Below, one piece after another: positions 1 through 11,843 of a stretch of 64,000 nucleotides of DNA (positions are counted from its first letter, which is position 1; each line of letters begins with the position of its first letter). The DNA is from Raphanus sativus (lineage: Eukaryota; Streptophyta; Magnoliopsida; Brassicales; Brassicaceae). The notes beneath the pieces are model-generated. The model saw nothing but the letters and a program-made list of their open reading frames with translations, made no database searches and was not told the DNA's origin. The stretch is from contig NC_079517.1 of the NCBI RefSeq assembly GCF_000801105.2, forward strand, positions 2,976,001 through 3,040,000, written 5' to 3'. Both the position numbers and the translations under genes were made by a program.

Positions 1-2143
1 AAATGTTTTAAAGTTATAATTTTTATTAGTTTAAAAATTTAAATTTTAATATCAATTCTCAAATCTAGTACTCTAACCCTAAAATCTAAATGTATACCAT
101 AACACAAATCATATACCTTAAATCATATTACATATACTATAAACTCATACTTTTAAACTCTAAATTTTAAATAAAAAATAAATATAACAAAAATTAGAAT
201 ATAGTTTAATTTTCTATAAATAAATTTAGTTAAACAAATGATGTTACAAATAAAATCTAGTTAAACAAAAAATTATAAGTCTTAAAACAATGATTAAAAA
301 ATAGTTTTTGATTGGTTAATTTTTGACCATTTGATTGTTTTCAATCTAATGGTCACAGATCAATCTCTGCCAATCCTCGTTCTTTCTCCTTATTGGTCAA
401 TCTTTTAAAAATCGGGATTACCATTTGTGACCATTGATTGTTTTTGATCGTGTGGCCTAAGATCAATCTTCTGCATCTCTGTCTTTCCATCTCTCTCTCA
501 CTCACGACTCAATCTTCTCCATCTCTCTCTCTCTCACGATTCAATCTATCCTTTCAATCGTTAAACCTAAAATCACAAAGCCTTCAGAAACGCACAGAGA
601 TTGACTCTAATCCACCTTTTACGATTCAACCTGTCTGGATACAACACTTTCTTCTCCATCTCTCTCTCTCTCTCTTTCACTCGGCCATGATGAAAGCTTC
701 GTCGACAACACTTGACTCGAGTCAGATTCGAACCACAAACAGAGATGGCGGAGCAGCGCCGGTGGCAAGGCGGAAGACGGCTGTTCATAAAAAGATGGGG
801 AGAAGAAGCTTCGATGGTTCAGCTCGCCGGAGATGAATAAAGGGGGAAGTCTCAGCCTCTCTTTGCCGTTAAAGTTCTCTCTCTTTCTCTCTTTGATTTT
901 TTTTTTGATTTCGGTACACAATGTGGGTCGTGAGCAGAGCTGGTTTGATTTTTTTTTTGTCTCTGAAGTCAAATCATTTATAAGAGTGATTAGGATGTGT
1001 TTTTTGGATTTGGAAAAAGATTTCAACTTTGATTGAGAAAAGCTATGTGAGTTTCTTGCTTTGCTCCTAGCTTTGTGTTCTTAATTAAGATTTCATTGCA
1101 ATCTGATGCGTAATGTCCATTAATCACTGTCATGAGTTATATACATATCATACTCTTAGTTTAGTTATGGTCTTCTTTTGTTTTGATATTTTCTGCAGGT
1201 GACCTTGTGAGTTCACGACAATGGTGGTCACAGATGCTGAAGATCCTTTTGTTGGGGAGATTACTTGTGGAACTTTACTGCAAAATTTGCAGATAAATCT
1301 CTCAACCATAACTTTCTTTCTTACAAACATTGCAAGGCTTTTATTAATTCTTGTGTGGTGTGGATTTTTTTTACAACAGAAATCTTGGATGAAGCTGGTG
1401 AAAGTGATGAGAGAGTGTCTTGTTTACAAGAGAAAATTTGAACAGGCTGCCAAGTCCCGAGCCGAGCTTCTTCAGATCTTGTCTGATGCTAGTGCTTAAC
1501 TTTCCAGAAAGAGAGGTACAAAAACTTTAGCTGTGACATCTCAAGCCATGGAGATGATGTAAGAGAACATAGGCTTAAGGAGATGGCAGATAAAGCTAGT
1601 GGTGGTGGTGGTGTAGGTGAAGCCGAACAAGAAGAGAAGAAAGAGACGTAGAGCTGTAGATTTTGGTTTATTAGGTTTTGTTTAAATTTTTTAGTTATTA
1701 AATTTTTGGTTTATTTAAGTTTGGTTAATTAGGTTATGTTTTTTTTGGTTTAATGTATAAACTGATTTTATTTGTAAACAAATTTTAATTAATGAATAAA
1801 ATTTAATTTTTAAATTTTGGATTAATTCTAAATTCAATTATATTTGGTTAATTTAGTTTTTATAATTTATTATTAATAAATTTTCGGATAATTTAAAAAC
1901 TAATTAATAACACAAACTATAACTATTAGGTTTTAATAACATTTGTGAAACGTTATTATAAATATTAACAATTGCATAATTAAACACGCTATTGTTGTAC
2001 GATTAATTATAGCACAAAGAAAAACCGCTATTAAAAGGGTCGGACCTATTATAACGGGCGATGTCAGAGCGTCCAAGGAAGCGCTATTAAAAATGAATCA
2101 TAGCGCTTTTCGTGCGCTATTACTACCCACATTTCCTGTAGTG
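1..2143. mobile_element. End of a CACTA (En/Spm) DNA transposon, cut by window edge
   Basis: The right end reads ...TTTCCTGTAGTG, ending at 2143. Its reverse complement begins CACTACAGGAAATG, the typical start of Brassicaceae CACTA elements. Just inside it (about 2035-2125) are repeated short motifs of the AGCGCTAT / GCGCTATTA type in both orientations, as expected of subterminal repeats. No matching left terminus is visible, so the element starts before the window. No transposase was found. The interior carries CT-rich leader-like sequence and a MAP65 gene fragment, so this looks like a non-autonomous, gene-capturing (Pack-type) copy. The left part (1-330) is featureless AT-rich DNA and its membership in the element is assumed. 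Confidence 0.6.
1221..1499 (+). pseudogene. Captured MAP65-1-like gene fragment
   Basis: The reading begins MVVTDAEDPFVGEITCGTLL, which closely matches the recalled N-terminus of the plant 65-kDa microtubule-associated protein MAP65-1 (GEITCGTLL core). It is followed by an intron-like AT-rich stretch ending in ACAACAG (about 1293-1379), then an EILDEAGESDER block, a gap where about ten residues of the normal protein are missing, then ECLVYKRKFEQAAKSRAELL and a stop at 1497-1499. The normal protein is nearly 600 residues, so only the first two exons are represented. The donor site after the first block is not a clean GT, and continuous reading through the intron gives a meaningless stretch. 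A second open stretch of about 46 codons follows (about 1515-1650, ending EEKKET-stop) whose origin I do not recognise. Inference: exon capture by the surrounding transposon. Confidence 0.6.
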
Positions 2144-5065
2144 AATATATGCTTTTAAATCTAAGATTTTGTTAAAACTGAGTGCGCAATATATGGTAAA
2201 TAATTAGAAAAGTTATATTCAATTGTTTTAAGAATATTCTGGTAGACAATTTATTGATTCTCTATTAAAAGATTTAACTCAAACTAATTTATATATCAAG
2301 TTTAGGTATGTTATTCAAATTTATTTGTTATATATTATTTTGTTTATATTTTGAAAATTTTAAAGCAAATAATGAATTTATTTTTTTAGAATAATTTAGA
2401 TAATTTATCATAACCCGAACCCCTAAAGATGCAAATATAATTCAAACCGAAATTTAGAAATATCTGAATAGGGCTGGAATCTTTGATCTCGAAAACTTAA
2501 AATCCAAACAGATCCAGACCAAACCCGAATGGATACCCAAAAATTCACCCCTAGTCACTATTATATATCATATATATGTCATCGTATAGTTAATCGTATT
2601 TTATAAATACCATCATATAAATAATCATATAATTAATAGTATTTTATATGTACCATCATATAAATAATAATACATAATATTATTAAAATTTAATGTGAAA
2701 TATAAAAACCATTATTTATGTTGGTATATGAAATTGGGCTTTTTATTGTATTTTTCTTATATATATTGAGACATTATTTTAATAATGGTTATTGGAAAAT
2801 ATTTTAGTAAAACTTTTTGAGTATATGTATATTTTAAATCAATTTTTGATATAAATCAACTTTAAATTATTTGGAATATGTATATAAATTTTAAATTTTA
2901 TTTTTTATGATTATTGTAGATAAAAACTTTTTTAGGTAATTAGATTAGTCTATTTTTGTATATTTTAAAGTTGGTCCAATTAGATAGTTTTTATAATATA
3001 ATGAGCTTCTAATTTTTATTATCAACATAAGCCATTAGTTTTTATATATACTGCTATCTATGTTTCCAACAATTTTTTTATATTGCTATTCATGTTTTCA
3101 ATTTTTTTTTTAAATTGCTATCCATATTTCTAAACAAATTTTAGTAAGACTACTATTCAAATTTCCAAATAATCTCAATGTGTACATCCTTTTAATAATC
3201 TCAAATTTCTTTAAGACTACTATTCAAATTAGATTCAATTGTTTTAAGAGTATCTTGGTAGACAATTTTATTGAGCAAAATGGATATGGGATCGTAATAT
3301 GTGGTAATTAGTATTAGATTTTTTTCTAAATATCATGCGACATAATTGGTTGAATTATGGGAAAGCATATTTAATTGGGTTATGCCTTTTACGTGGGAAG
3401 AAAGAACTGATACAAAGAGAAAGTAATTTTCGATTTGTTAGGTTGCATATGATATTTACGTGGAAAGAAAGATTATTTGAGCAATTTCCTGTAATCACTT
3501 TTTAGTTTAGAACGATACTCAAACAATCCAAATTTTAGCAAATATCGTAAACCACTTTTAAACCAATAGCCAAACACTCCAAATTTTTTTATATTGTTAT
3601 TCAAGTCTCCAAACAATCTCATTTTGTACTTGAGTTTTAATAAAATAGATATACCATCTATTGAAAAATAACGTGTCTTGTTATTAAAATGTAATAACGA
3701 TATAAATTGTCGACTTAATTTGAAATTGAAGTTCTCTTATCATATATTTGTATTATAATTCTCATCGTAAATAGAGCTGGGAAAACCTCCAAATCCGAAG
3801 AGTTGAACAAATCCGATCTGAAAAATTAGTATCGAATTCGAACAAAAATTGATTAAATATCCGAAAAGTTTAAAATATTGGTATTTAAAGAACCGATATC
3901 AAACTCGATCCAAAGCGAAGTTTTGGGTACCAAATGTATCTGAATAACTATATATATATATATATATTATTTTTAGATTTAATGTTGATGTTTTAAGTTG
4001 TCTAAAAATATTTTAAAAATATATAAAATAGTAAAAATTAATTGTCTAAGATAGTTAAAATATATTCAAAACACTAAAAATAATTAAATATTTATTGGTT
4101 CTTTATCCAAATATTCAATTCAACCATATTTATATATTAAATTTAGGTATTTTGACATATGTTATTCAAATTCATATGTAACATTTATTTTATAGATTTT
4201 GAGAAAATTAAAATATATAGTAGATTTTTAAAATAATTTAAATGAGTTATCGAACCCGAATCGAACCGTAAATATCTGAACCAAATCCGAATCAAAATTT
4301 AGAAATACCCGAATGAGATTAAAATCTTTGACCCTTAAAATCTGAAACCTAAACAAACCCAAACCAAATCCGAATGGATATCTGAATGCCCACCCATAAT
4401 CATAAATTTAATAAAAAATAAACACAATCCAAGGAGCAAGAATAGATTGTTTTATATCATTCATACGGTCTTTTAAACTTATTGTGCAAGTCGAGTGTGG
4501 AGAAAATGAAGTTCATCGAATAAAGGTGTCTTACCATTGCAAGTAGCAATTAATCTAAGATGGGAAGTCAAGAATAAACATGGAGGTGATGAAGATAGTG
4601 AGGATAATGATGATATATATATATTGGTTCAAATATGATGAAAGGAAGAGATGCCGAACTAGAGTTCCCAAAGCTCAGAAGCTCCCTTAAAAATAATAAA
4701 TTTTGATTTTGCCATATTATATACTCTCACTCTATTCGGAAAGATATATCATATATGTTTCAGTAAACAAAAAAAAATTACATTTCGATGAATTAAATAA
4801 TGATAAATTGTAAACTTAAAAATCATTATTAAAGTTAGTTACAAAAATAATATGGTAGGCAAATTTTCATATGTTTTTTTAATATGTGTGAAGATCTTAA
4901 AATATATATCTTTTTGAAACATAAAGTTTTTATTAAGTTTTGTAAATTTTGATTTCATCTCTTTTTATTAAATTATTCAGTATTCTTAAATACTGAAATT
5001 ACATATCTTACAACTTAGAAATGTTTTATAAAATAAAACCATTTTAAATGAAAAGAAAAATTATA
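2144..5065. other. AT-rich intergenic DNA with decayed Helitron-type repeats
   Basis: No gene is visible. Two stretches, about 2280-2545 and 3770-4400, contain runs of the type ...CCGAACCCGAA...GAATGGATA...CCCACCC... and align with the interior of the complete Helitron at 10557-11607, although they lack recognisable ends. The remainder is AT-rich with short homopolymers. Confidence 0.4.
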
Positions 5066-5510
5066 GATGAATCAATACTATTAATTTTGCAGCATGACCT
5101 ATTGATAAAAGGTTGTATCCAATTAATTATTTTCATATTTTACTCTTCCAAAAATGAAATATGTTATAACTTCCCCTTTTCCTTTTTTTTTAACGGCATA
5201 ACTTCCCCATTCCTATATTCTAGGAATCTCTGTAACTAATTTATACAAATAAAAATTCATGAAACAATAGAGAATAATGGCCGTTAATTTAATATTTATT
5301 AATAACTATTGTCTGCATATATTAAACGGCACTTAATAGAAGCAGCCAAACGACAATTCCTCTATTGGTAATAAAGAATAAATCTATTCTATTAATTCTT
5401 CAACATGACTAATTGATACAAGGTTATGTCCAATTATTTATTTATTTTAGTTACAGAAATAATATTGAATAGATTAATAATATTGAATTTTGTAACTTCC
5501 CCTTTAGTGT
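5066..5510. repeat. Pair of diverged direct repeats, about 120 bp each
   Basis: About 5066-5190 and about 5378-5506 share, in the same order, ATGA/AATC...CTATTAATT, CAACATGAC-like, TTGATAxAAGGTT and TCCAATTA blocks and end at TAACTTCCCCTTT. They lie about 315 bp apart. No terminal inverted repeats or coding sequence are seen, so the class is unknown. Confidence 0.35.
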
Positions 5511-5819
5511 CAATATTTTCGCAACCACTTCGTATTATACACATATAGTACTCGACAGTTATAAAATGTATTCAGCATCTGATAATAAATATCTATATGG
5601 TCGACTAATATGTACATATAAATTCGGTTATTTTAAATGATTATTTTATCAACATATAATAGCTTGCCTGTTCAGTGCAAATGTAAGAATTTTGCGTGTT
5701 CAAAAATATTTTAAAATTATTATAAAATTAAGTTTTAAATCTTAAAAAATATAAAAATATTATAAGTTATTAATAAAAAAGTAAATTAGTATTCCTATTT
5801 AATATTATTAATTATGACA

Positions 5820-6425
5820 TGCCATTTCAAAGGGCGGATATGTTTTTTGTTTAAAATTTTTTTGAAAATTTTAATTTTATGTTTCAGTTTTTTATAGTCA
5901 TTTTATAATTATAATTTTTTATAGATATAGGTGTGATTCAACTATTTTAATAAAATAGATTAAAACCTCTTATTAACCATTTAGGAGAAATATTATACCA
6001 AGAAAATCACAAATATGACTAAAATCACAAATATGACTTAAGAACAAAAATATAAAAATTAAACTTCTAAGAAGATATAAAACAAAAAATATATCTGCCC
6101 TTTTAAGGCGGGTCAAAAAAATATAATCTTCCGATAACCGCAAAATTAAGCGGAGCAAGTACAAAATTATTTTTTGCGGATTATGCGGGTCAGACTTTTT
6201 GACCAAAAGAAACTGAAATCCGCAGGTTGACTGGTCAGCGAACCAGGTTTAACCCGCAACCCAGTCCTAACCGAACGTATACCAGATCAATTTTAAATTG
6301 CAATTATTCAATAAAATGTATTTTGATTAAGACTTATTCACAAATATAACCAACACACACAAATATGAAAATTAAAATTAAAACAAAAAATATACCCGCC
6401 CTTTTAAGGGCGGGTCAGAATCTAG
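5820..6425 (+). mobile_element. Helitron 3'-end remnant(s)
   Basis: The right end carries a GC-rich hairpin, CCCGCCCTTTTAAGGGCGGG (about 6394-6414), followed by TCAGAATCTAG and T. This is the classical 3' terminus of a Helitron (hairpin, short spacer, CTAG, insertion before T). A second, damaged copy of the hairpin sits near 6098-6115, and an inverted relic (AAAGGGCGGATATG) near 5830, so several insertions are nested here. No Rep/helicase coding sequence is present; these are non-autonomous. The left boundary is uncertain. Confidence 0.5.
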
Positions 6426-6589
6426 TAGTAGGTTTAAAATTCAACATTTTCAAGACTTTTTTTTTGTCATCTGTGATATATTTTCAAGACTTACTAATTA
6501 TTTATTAATAATTGATAATATTTCTTAAAATAAACCACTAAAAATCAATTTGAAATAATAGATGTTTAGATCAACAAAATTAAACCATA

Positions 6590-7017
6590 ACTAAATTCTG
6601 ACCCGCCCTTTAAAGAGCAGGTATATTTTTGTTTTAATATAATTCTCATATTTGTGTTTTTTTGTGTGGTTATATTTGTATTTTTCTTTGTAATTATATT
6701 TGTGTATAAATCGTAATCAAAATATATTTTATTAAATAATAGCAGTTTAAAAATTAATCTGGTATATTGCCGGTCGAACCCACCAACCCGCGGATTTCAA
6801 TTTTGTTTATATGAACCGCGGGTTGGTGGGTTCGACCGGCAATATACTGGATCAATTTTTAAATTGCTATTATCTAATAAAATTTTTGATTAAGATTTAT
6901 ACACAAATAGGATTAGAAATAAAAATACAAATACAATCACAAAGAAAACACAAAATATGAAAACTAAATTAAAACAAAAAATATACCCGTCCTTTAAAGA
7001 GCGGGTCAGAATCTAGT
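6590..7017. repeat. 428-bp near-palindrome made of two inverted Helitron ends
   Basis: The left arm (6590-6793) and right arm (6816-7017) are reverse complements along nearly their whole length, separated by a 22-bp loop (6794-6815). The inner 35 bp or so (GGTCGAACCCACCAACCCGC against its complement) appears perfect; the outer parts differ by scattered substitutions and small indels. Each outer end is a Helitron 3' terminus: CTAAATTCTGACCCGCCC on the left and GGGTCAGAATCTAGT on the right. A transcript crossing it would fold into a hairpin of about 200 bp. Confidence 0.8.
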
Positions 7018-7516
7018 TTCATTTTAAAAGAACAACAAACAGTGTATTGTTTTTTTATGTTTATATATAAACCTTATACAAGTTGTATATGTAACAAATA
7101 TGAATTTATCATTTTAATTAGACTATGTATTTATCTAAAAGTTTTTTAATATTATTTTATTTTTTGAATTACGATATATTTTATATTAGTTTAGTTAAAA
7201 ACTAAATTTGTTTGTTAGTTTGTCCACTATTAATTTATAAAATTTACCGCAATGTTAGTAATTCTCAAATAATACATATTTATATATGTATTATTGGGAT
7301 ATATGTACGCACATCTCAGTAGCAATACGCTGCTCTTAGGAAGCAGTGCTAAGCATCTCGCTACAATCATGCACAATGAAACGGCCAGGCCCAATAAGGC
7401 CGTATTTTAAACCTCGTCATTGGGGGCGCCCATTTTGCACGATGAATAGTCTTGACAAATATATTAATGAACAAGGAGCAATGTGTAAATTTACAAGTTA
7501 CAGCAGTAAAATTCTT
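7018..7516. other. Intergenic; includes the 3' flank of the DUF1645 gene
   Basis: AT-rich to about 7300, then less AT-rich sequence that probably includes the 3' UTR of the minus-strand gene ending at 7517. No other gene is supported. A short plus-strand open frame at 7346-7576 overlaps the coding region and has no recognisable features. Confidence 0.4.
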
Positions 7517-8305
7517 TTATCGACGGAGTCTACTCATTCCGGCGAAAACACCGATCAAATCTTGCCTGTAAGGTAAATAAGTCTTTCTTCTCATATTCAC
7601 CTCCCCAGTGTTAGCAGTAGTAGACTTATTCGACGTCGTTTTACTTTTCCCTCTCGTTACGGGCGAGCTGTTACCGCTCGGCAAAACCGAAGACCCACCA
7701 CTTCCTCCACCGTCACTGTGGCTTCTCCTCAGAAGATCCCTGAAACGACACCGTTTATGCTCGCTCTTGGTCGAAACAGCTCCGTCGCTGTGGCTCCTCC
7801 TCAGAAGATCCTTGATACGACACCGTCTCGGTGAGTTCGAAGTTTTTTTGCTCTTGGAGCTATCGACTCTCGCCGGAGTTCGTGTCGGGCTCCAGAAACA
7901 GTTGTATCTTCTCGGAGAAAGATCCTCCGAGTCTTCAGACTCGGAAGATGAAGAAGGCGACTGAGACGGCGAGGATACAGATTGGTCAAGAATCCATCCA
8001 CCGTAGAAAAGATTCTTCGAAGTGACGCCATCGTCTTCTTCCTCCTCACGCTTGAAAGATTTCATCTCCGTCATCGTTGGGAAATGGAAGAAGTTCTCTT
8101 CGCATAACGGCGATGTTTCGAACTCGAACTCAGCGGTGTCGTCGCAGTGAGACTCACGGACAACTCTAACGGCGGCTTCGATGATCTCACCGGAGACGTA
8201 AAAACTGAAGCTGGGGCTAAACGGCTCCGTTGAATAAGAAAGACCTTGCATGGTTCTGTGTTCTTCGCTATCTGTAATAACTTCTGTCTTCTTGACTCTG
8301 TTCAT
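7517..8305 (-). CDS. DUF1645 family protein
   Basis: Intronless gene of 262 residues beginning MNRVKKTEVI and ending GMSRLRR-stop. Visible features are an N-terminal FSFYVSGEIIEAA-type segment, an acidic EEEEDDG stretch, a serine-rich SSSSESEDSEDL region, and basic RxKDLLRRSHSDG motifs typical of plant DUF1645 proteins, followed by a C-terminal YLPYRQDLIGVFAG. The family is largely uncharacterised, with members reported as stress-responsive; I assign no function. By position it corresponds to Arabidopsis At5g14730 (recalled). The R-[FI]-[KR]-DLLRRSHSDG motif occurs twice, through a 72-bp direct duplication (see repeat entry). The promoter side (right) has a TATATATATATATTA run at about 8328-8342. 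The start is the first ATG after that TATA-like run. Confidence 0.8.
   Translation of the reverse strand: MNRVKKTEVITDSEEHRTMQGLSYSTEPFSPSFSFYVSGEIIEAAVRVVRESHCDDTAEFEFETSPLCEENFFHFPTMTEMKSFKREEEEDDGVTSKNLFYGGWILDQSVSSPSQSPSSSSESEDSEDLSPRRYNCFWSPTRTPARVDSSKSKKTSNSPRRCRIKDLLRRSHSDGAVSTKSEHKRCRFRDLLRRSHSDGGGSGGSSVLPSGNSSPVTRGKSKTTSNKSTTANTGEVNMRRKTYLPYRQDLIGVFAGMSRLRR
7711..7826 (-). repeat. In-frame duplication inside the DUF1645 gene, 72-bp period
   Basis: 7711-7754 and 7783-7826 are near-identical 44-bp blocks (CTGTGGCTxCTCCTCAGAAG...ACGACACCGT), offset by exactly 72 bp. The offset is 24 codons, so the duplication leaves the frame open and doubles the DLLRRSHSDG motif. Confidence 0.85.
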
Positions 8306-10556
8306 ACACTTGGACTTGCTCTGTGTGTGTATATATATATATTAGTATGTGAAGAAGGGAAGAAGGTGCCTGCGTATGTGTGTGCGTATAGATGTGGATG
8401 TGTTGGCTTTACTTGAGCAACAAGAGGAGGAGGAGGTGGCGGCTTTGACAAGGAACCGTGATCTATTTCTTTGTCTTTGTTTAAGGATAATTTATCATTT
8501 TTATAGATATGATCATCGAGTTTTCAGGGAATGTTACGTCAAGGCTGACGAATAACGTGAGATTAGTTTGTTTTTTTTTTTGTTTCAAGTGATTGTATGA
8601 TTACTTATAAATTATGTTTTTTTTTTAAACAATTTTCTTTTTCAAACTTAGGAAGATTTTAAAGTTTATAATTTCATTGCATATTCGGATGGTGAACATT
8701 TTATGATTGAAACTTCGATTTGTGCTGCTTCTAGATTGTTTATACTTTATAGATATACTTTATCCGAAATGAAGTTAGACCGGTTTACGGCTGCGTTAAA
8801 TGTATTCCGATTTACAACTACTTTGCAAGTATAGCCCAATTGTATAAGTATTTTTGATGGACCTCCATACCATTATGAATTTATGATATACATTCTTGTG
8901 TTGACCAAGCTTGGCATAAAAAACACAAACATTTATTGGTCCACTTGTTAATACTCATCTATTCAGAGAGCATCATTATTGAACATTATTTTGGCATGTT
9001 CTCGAACACACATAATCTTCTTATATGTTTTTAGATCCTTTCTTCTTTTTTCTTCAAAAAAAAAATTCAGATCCTTTCTTCAAATATATGCTTTCGCCCT
9101 TTTAAAATACAAAATTATTACATGACTTAATTGTTTGTTTTTTTTACTAAGAATGCCGTTTTATAACTTAATACAGCTTTTATGCAGTTTTAATTTTATC
9201 CCTATAACTAGCCTTTACTAATTGAAAATATAAACTATAATAAATTTTATAATGAGTGTGAAGAAAATATAAAATTACGTTTATAACAAAACGAATGAAT
9301 TCTGTTCAACAATTTTTTTTCCAACATATCTAAGCTTAGACCAAAAAAACATATCTAAGCATGAATTTAATATTTTCAAAACATGTTAACTAAGCATAAA
9401 ATATACGAAAACTATATTGATTGTTTGTACCTAGATTAGATATACCCTAGTATTTCTGATTGCCTTTTGATATGCTAAGCATTCATTAATATAAACCGTT
9501 AACTATAGAAGTATCAGGTATAACATTGTTTGAACAATATTTCAGATATATTTAGCCCACAAATAAATGTTCAGATATTGTTGTCCATGTTGTATTTTCC
9601 CAAGCACATGCGCAGAAAGCCAACTAAAAGATCAAATTGTATTGTTAACCTTTTGTCCTTTCAACTGCGATAAAGTTTTATTTTGTCAACATCATCTGTG
9701 AGTTGTAAACTTGTAATAAAACCTTTTAATTCGACTTTGAAGTATAAATATTATTTCCCCCAATATTGGTCATACAATTTTTTTTGGTGAATATAATTTT
9801 ATATAAACAAATTTACCAGTAGAATATTGGGTAAAAATATAATAATTTGTTACATAAATGAAAAAATTCTGGTGAGAGCAATTTCCATCCAATCAAGAAG
9901 CAGGTTGACCCCAGCAACACCTCCCTCCTGTGAAGCAATCATCTCTTCGCCAGCCCGATAATAAATATTGTTTTCTTAATTTAGAATATCGGTACCATAT
10001 TAATACGCAGAACAGAACCGGAAACTCAGTTTGGTACCCGGTAAGCTTCTACAGTTAATATAAACTAAGAGTTCTTGTTAATTTGAAGGTATAATTCGAT
10101 CTTCTTATCCATTTTTACAGTAACCCAAAGATTTCAGAGCCTTAATATTTATATGATAAGGTTGGACGGATTTTTAACAAATTTATCTGATATTTTGTCC
10201 AAAAACTTTTAATGTTTCATGAATGCAAAAATAAATTTATTCAACTGGTTTTCAATCACACACACCAAACAATCTATGGTAAAACAAGTAGAATAAAAGA
10301 AAAATGACATGTGTTGTTAGCTGCATACAACTCAGAATTGTTGTCTTAAAATCCAAAAGTATATGTCACTGTTATTTCGAAAATTTTGGAAATCAAAAAT
10401 AGTATTTATTTATATATATTTTTCTTCAGTTTCATAACTAAAAATTCATCTCAATGTCATCTCAATCAAAAATTATAAAATTGGTAGAGCTAAAGTAAGC
10501 TAACAGTTCCCACGCTTTTCAATTATCATAACGGGGTGATTAATCCCCGGTTCCCA
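8306..10556. other. Intergenic, no supported gene
   Basis: The promoter region of the DUF1645 gene occupies the left few hundred bases. The remainder is AT-rich. Near 9890-9965 a short GC-richer island reads on the minus strand as an open RAGEEMIASQEGGVAGVNLL-type stretch. It is too short to identify and may be an exon relic. Confidence 0.3.
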
Positions 10557-11607
10557 TCTATATTATTAAAAGAGAAGTACACATATAGAATGCCCCTTAG
10601 TTTTCAGTGTTATTTACACTTCTATGCCACTGATATTAAATAATACTTCCTATTTTAATGTTGTCTTTTCCACTTTGATTAATGTGTTTTCCAAAATTAA
10701 ATTTGAATTAAATACACAATTAAATAATACTTCCTATTTTAATGCTTTGTCTTTTCCACTTACATTAATGTGTTTTCTAAAATTAAATTTGAATTAAATA
10801 TACTTCATTAACTTTTCAATTAAATCAATGTCAAATTATAAAAAAATACATTTTTATTGGACAAACAATTCATGGAAATTATAATATCAACTCTTCGTTT
10901 AACAAATCTGAACGAAAATAATATTATCAAATTTGAACCGAAACTAGATACTATCCAAACGGATTTACCATTTTGGTATCTAGAGAACCATAACCAAATC
11001 TTATCTGAACGAAATATTTCAGATATTCGAATGTATTTAAATCATATTTATATACTTCAATATGTTAGCTATTTTTCGAGTTAATATCCATGATATAAGT
11101 TATTTTAAGTTGTTTAAAATATTTGAAATATAAAAAATAGTCGAAAGTAAACATCTAAAGTAGATAAACAATAATCAAAACACCAAAATACTTAAAATAT
11201 ATATTTATTCTTCATCTAAATATTCAAGTTAAACCTATTTTAAATTTTTTAATTTAGGTACTTTGGCTTACATTATTCAAATTTACATGTTATATTTTTT
11301 TTAAGATTTAGGGATATTTAAAGATATATAAATTTAAAAAAATTAAAAATAATTTAAACGGGTTATCAAACCCGCAAATATCCGAATAAAACCGGAACCA
11401 AAGTTTATAAATAACTGAATAGAGCTAGAATCTTTAAACTCAAAATCTCAAACCCGAATAGATTTTAACCGAATTCGAGTGGATATGCAAATATCCACCC
11501 ATAGCTTAATCAATATAAAACGATCAAATATTACAAATATACTATTTAGTATAAATAAATAAAAACTGAAAACTAATACCCGTGCGGTCGCACAGGTCAA
11601 GATCTAG
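10557..11607 (+). mobile_element. Complete non-autonomous Helitron, about 1.05 kb
   Basis: The left end is TCTATATTATTAAAAGAGAA preceded by A. The right end is CTAG followed by T, ten bases or so after a hairpin CCCGTGCGGTCGCACAGG (about 11579-11596). All three hallmarks of Helitrons (5' TC, 3' CTRR with a nearby hairpin, insertion between A and T) are present. The interior is AT-rich with CCGAA/CCAAA-type runs and no Rep/helicase gene. It resembles Arabidopsis ATREP-type elements. A 75-residue open frame at 10857-11084 inside it is not considered a gene. Confidence 0.85.
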
Positions 11608-11807
11608 TGGGATATTAGTTCACAATTCAACTAATTTTGTGAACCGGGTAAAAACTAATCCAAAACCGGTACACAACTTAAACCAGGCAAAATCGGGTTT
11701 CTCGTAACCGTTTCTCTTAGCTCGAGATTCTTTCTGCTAAGCGAAAACCCGACGCCAGAAAAAGCAATCCACAAGGAGGAGAAGAAGTCGACAACGAAGA
11801 CAGAGAA

Positions 11808-11843
<36 letters not shown>

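Noticed and set aside
438..1036. Overlapping open frames on both strands in a CT-rich region
   Set aside because: They are driven by CTCTCT low complexity and have no recognisable domain; the region looks like a captured leader sequence inside the transposon.
7730..7964. 118-codon plus-strand open frame with repeated SLWLLLRRSL
   Set aside because: Shadow of the DUF1645 gene; the repeat comes from the duplicated motif in the real frame.
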